Source: Luteibacter sp. UNC138MFCol5.1 (GTDB taxonomy: Bacteria > Pseudomonadota > Gammaproteobacteria > Xanthomonadales > Rhodanobacteraceae). Taken from it: a stretch of DNA of 64,000 nucleotides. The notes under the pieces are model-generated. The model saw only the letters and a program-made list of their open reading frames with translations, made no database searches and had not been told where the DNA came from. Position 1 is the first letter of the stretch. The number at the start of each line of letters is the position of its first letter. The stretch is from the NCBI RefSeq assembly GCF_900110505.1, contig NZ_FODZ01000002.1:57992-121991 (forward strand), written 5' to 3'. The translations under genes were made by a program, and so were the position numbers. This document shows positions 62,119-64,000 of the stretch, piece by piece.

Positions 62119-64000
62119 TTAGAAGTTGTAGCGCACGGAGCCGTAGTAGTTGCGCGGCATCCCGTAGTAGGCCGTGCGGATGTTACCCACGCTCGAGAAC
62201 TCCTGGCCATCGGTCTTGTAGACCTTGTTGGTGGCGTTGCGCACGCCGGCGCGGAACTGCCAGTGGCCGTCGCCGGAATCGAAGATGCCGAACGCGCCGA
62301 CCACCGTATACGCCTTCTGCGACAGCGCGTCGTAGTTGTCGACGCTGAGCCAGGTCTCCGTGCGGTACGAGGCGTCGGCGCCGATCGTCAGCGCGCCCCC
62401 GCCCACGTTGAACGTCTGCGTCGCGGCGATGCGCGCGGTCCACTTCGGCGAGAACGGCACGTGCGCGTGGATCTGCGGGTTGTACGCCGGATTGGTCGGG
62501 TCGAGGCGCGCATCGTCGAAGCGGTCGTACTTCGCCTTGAGGTAGCCGATCTGCGTGCTCAGGCGCGTGCCCTCGCCGAGCAGCGCGACGCCTTCGGCCT
62601 CGAAGCCGTCCATCTTCAGCTTCGCCGCGTTGATCACGGGGAATGCGAACGTCGGCGTCACCGAACCGGGATTCTGGATCTCCGACACGCGGGCCTGGAA
62701 ATCCTTGTAGTCGCTGTGGAACGCCGCGAGGTTCGCCTGCAGGCGATTGTCGACGCTGCGCATCTTCAGGCCGGTCTCGAACGTCCACACGTATTCGGGA
62801 TCGAACTCCGCCGAGCGGGTTTCCGCCACCGAATTGGCGCGACCGTTGAAACCGCCGGACTTGAAGCCGCGGCTGGCCGAGACGTACCACATGGTCTGCG
62901 GATCGAACTGCTTCTGCAGGCTGACGGTCGGCGTCCAGGCCTTCCAGTCCTTGTCGCGCGCGAAGGCGACGGTCTCATTCAGCGCGGTGAGCGGCGCGCC
63001 CCAGAACGTGCTGGTGGAGCGGTCGTAATCCTTGCTCTCCTTGCTGTAGCGGATACCGGCGGCCAGCGTCCAGCTCGGCACGAACTCCCAGTTCACGTGT
63101 GCGAAACCGGCCCAGCTCTTGGTGGTGAGGTCGTCGCCGATCGTGCGCAGGAACGGCACGGTGCGTCCGGCCACGGCGAAGAGATCGTCCGCGAACGCGT
63201 ACTGCGTCGAGGGCACGTTCTCGCGAAGGAAGTATGCGCCGAACACCGACTGCACGTTGCTGCCGTTGTCGAACGCGAGCTGCAGCTCCTGGCTCGCCTG
63301 CTTCTGGTGGAAGCCGACGAAGACGTCGCCCAGTTCGAACTGCGAAGCGTCGATGTCGATGTACGAATCGCTGTCGAGCTTGCGGTAGGCCGTGATGCTC
63401 TTCAGGTTCCACTGGTCGGAGAGCTTCCAGTTCATGTTCAGCGCCACGCCCTTGTGGGTGAGGTGCTGGCCGTCGCCCGGCGGGAACGACGTGCGGCTAT
63501 GGAAGTCGTACTTCTCGTCGAGGTTCGGGCGCAGCAACGTGACCGTGCCGCGCACGAGGTCGGTGCGGGTGAGCGGCGACACCGGCTGGCCCAGCGTGAG
63601 CGCCGTGTCCATCTTCGTGTAGTCGAGCGTGAGCACGCCGTCGAACGTCTCGGACGGATGGAAGCGCAGCTTGCCGCGCACCGACTTCGTGTCGTCGTTG
63701 TTGAAGTCGCGGCCGCTGTAGTCGTGCACGTAGCCGTCGTTGCGCGTGACCGCGCCCGCCAGCGACGCCGACCAGGCGCCGTCCTTGCTCAGCGGCGTGG
63801 AGCCGTAGAAGCGGCCCTCGCGGCGGCCGAAGTTGCCGAAGGTGGCCTCGACGGAGCCTTCCGGCGTCGCGCCCGGGTTCTTCGTCACGATCTTCACGGC
63901 GCCGCCGGTGGAGTTCTTGCCGTACAGCGTTCCCTGCGGGCCGCGCAGCACCTCCACGTGGTCGACGTCGAACAGGCTGATCAGCGCGCCCTGGATGCGC
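62119..64000 (-). CDS. TonB-dependent outer-membrane receptor (5' end outside the window)
   Basis: The partial gene enters from the right edge and ends at 62119. The visible part, about 627 residues, starts within the plug domain (VEVLRGPQGTLYGKNSTGGAVKIVTKNPG) and includes the entire barrel, ending GSVRYNF with the C-terminal Phe expected for BAM-assembled barrels. The barrel block ASRGFKSGGFNGRAN is typical of FecA/siderophore-like and TBDR-carbohydrate receptors. Position 12 bp before the PHB depolymerase gene suggests the two act on one substrate. The signal peptide and TonB box are beyond the edge. Confidence 0.92.
   Translation of the reverse strand, partial: RIQGALISLFDVDHVEVLRGPQGTLYGKNSTGGAVKIVTKNPGATPEGSVEATFGNFGRREGRFYGSTPLSKDGAWSASLAGAVTRNDGYVHDYSGRDFNNDDTKSVRGKLRFHPSETFDGVLTLDYTKMDTALTLGQPVSPLTRTDLVRGTVTLLRPNLDEKYDFHSRTSFPPGDGQHLTHKGVALNMNWKLSDQWNLKSITAYRKLDSDSYIDIDASQFELGDVFVGFHQKQASQELQLAFDNGSNVQSVFGAYFLRENVPSTQYAFADDLFAVAGRTVPFLRTIGDDLTTKSWAGFAHVNWEFVPSWTLAAGIRYSKESKDYDRSTSTFWGAPLTALNETVAFARDKDWKAWTPTVSLQKQFDPQTMWYVSASRGFKSGGFNGRANSVAETRSAEFDPEYVWTFETGLKMRSVDNRLQANLAAFHSDYKDFQARVSEIQNPGSVTPTFAFPVINAAKLKMDGFEAEGVALLGEGTRLSTQIGYLKAKYDRFDDARLDPTNPAYNPQIHAHVPFSPKWTARIAATQTFNVGGGALTIGADASYRTETWLSVDNYDALSQKAYTVVGAFGIFDSGDGHWQFRAGVRNATNKVYKTDGQEFSSVGNIRTAYYGMPRNYYGSVRYNF

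Overview
This window is chromosomal DNA from a high-GC gammaproteobacterium. It most resembles Lysobacterales (Xanthomonadales), family Rhodanobacteraceae, for example a Luteibacter- or Dyella-like genus. That is an inference from the GC-rich codon use, the tpiA-secG-tRNA-Leu order, the TonB-dependent receptors, the CrbS/CrbR pair and dispersed GTAG-type palindromes like those of Stenotrophomonas. There is no rRNA, CRISPR array, prophage or transposase. About 60 protein genes are packed closely, most on the minus strand.

Region by region. 0.1-11 kb: three c-di-GMP genes (a periplasmic beta-propeller diguanylate cyclase, a GGDEF-EAL protein whose gene overlaps it, and a GAF-like GGDEF protein), with an S9 peptidase, a GNAT protein, a CorA-type transporter and an MpaB-type oxygenase between them. 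Two of the c-di-GMP transcription units have upstream matches to the flagellar sigma-28 (FliA) promoter consensus. The third cyclase is also preceded by a 17-codon leader ORF that overlaps its start codon. 10.9-17 kb: sodC-alkB, the RNA-modification genes rsmC-rsuA, a YbcJ-like S4 protein, a metallo-beta-lactamase-fold hydrolase, and glutathione-dependent formaldehyde dehydrogenase paired with an NTF2-like protein. 17-25 kb: a 52-residue acidic peptide of unknown role behind a long AT-richer leader, a histone-H1-like protein, mntH, a flavodoxin-fold reductase, a CsbD stress protein, an amidohydrolase, a hybrid histidine kinase and several tiny membrane or unknown proteins. 25-38 kb: an FNR-type regulator tail-to-tail with a TonB-dependent receptor, a 128-bp-period tandem palindromic repeat, three small unknown genes, and mixed housekeeping and envelope genes (F420-reductase-like, TraB/GumN, DUF4105, HAD, BON, CheY-like, patatin, DUF1304, UBP zinc finger). 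38-54 kb: tRNA-Leu(GAG), secG, tpiA, a DUF3772-MscS channel, a class-C-type serine hydrolase, an EamA transporter, an ABC exporter, a Pr6Pr protein, an M1 peptidase, 6-phosphogluconate dehydrogenase, a CDF transporter, malate dehydrogenase and an aspartate-type aminotransferase. 54-64 kb: ppiB, a 3-hydroxybutyrate-oligomer hydrolase, the acetate-sensing pair crbR/crbS in convergent orientation, a PHB depolymerase and a TonB-dependent receptor cut by the window edge.

Themes. (1) c-di-GMP turnover that may be tied to the flagellar transcription cascade. (2) A candidate polyhydroxybutyrate-scavenging locus: receptor, depolymerase, oligomer hydrolase and an SLC5-type kinase that in other bacteria controls acetate use. 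(3) Oxidative, alkylation and formaldehyde stress genes in pairs. (4) At least three families of short palindromic intergenic repeats, in two cases running into the stop codon of a neighbouring gene. No wholly new multi-gene system could be shown from sequence alone. The strongest unexplained signals are the FliA-like promoters with the leader ORF, the 52-residue peptide, and the repeat families.
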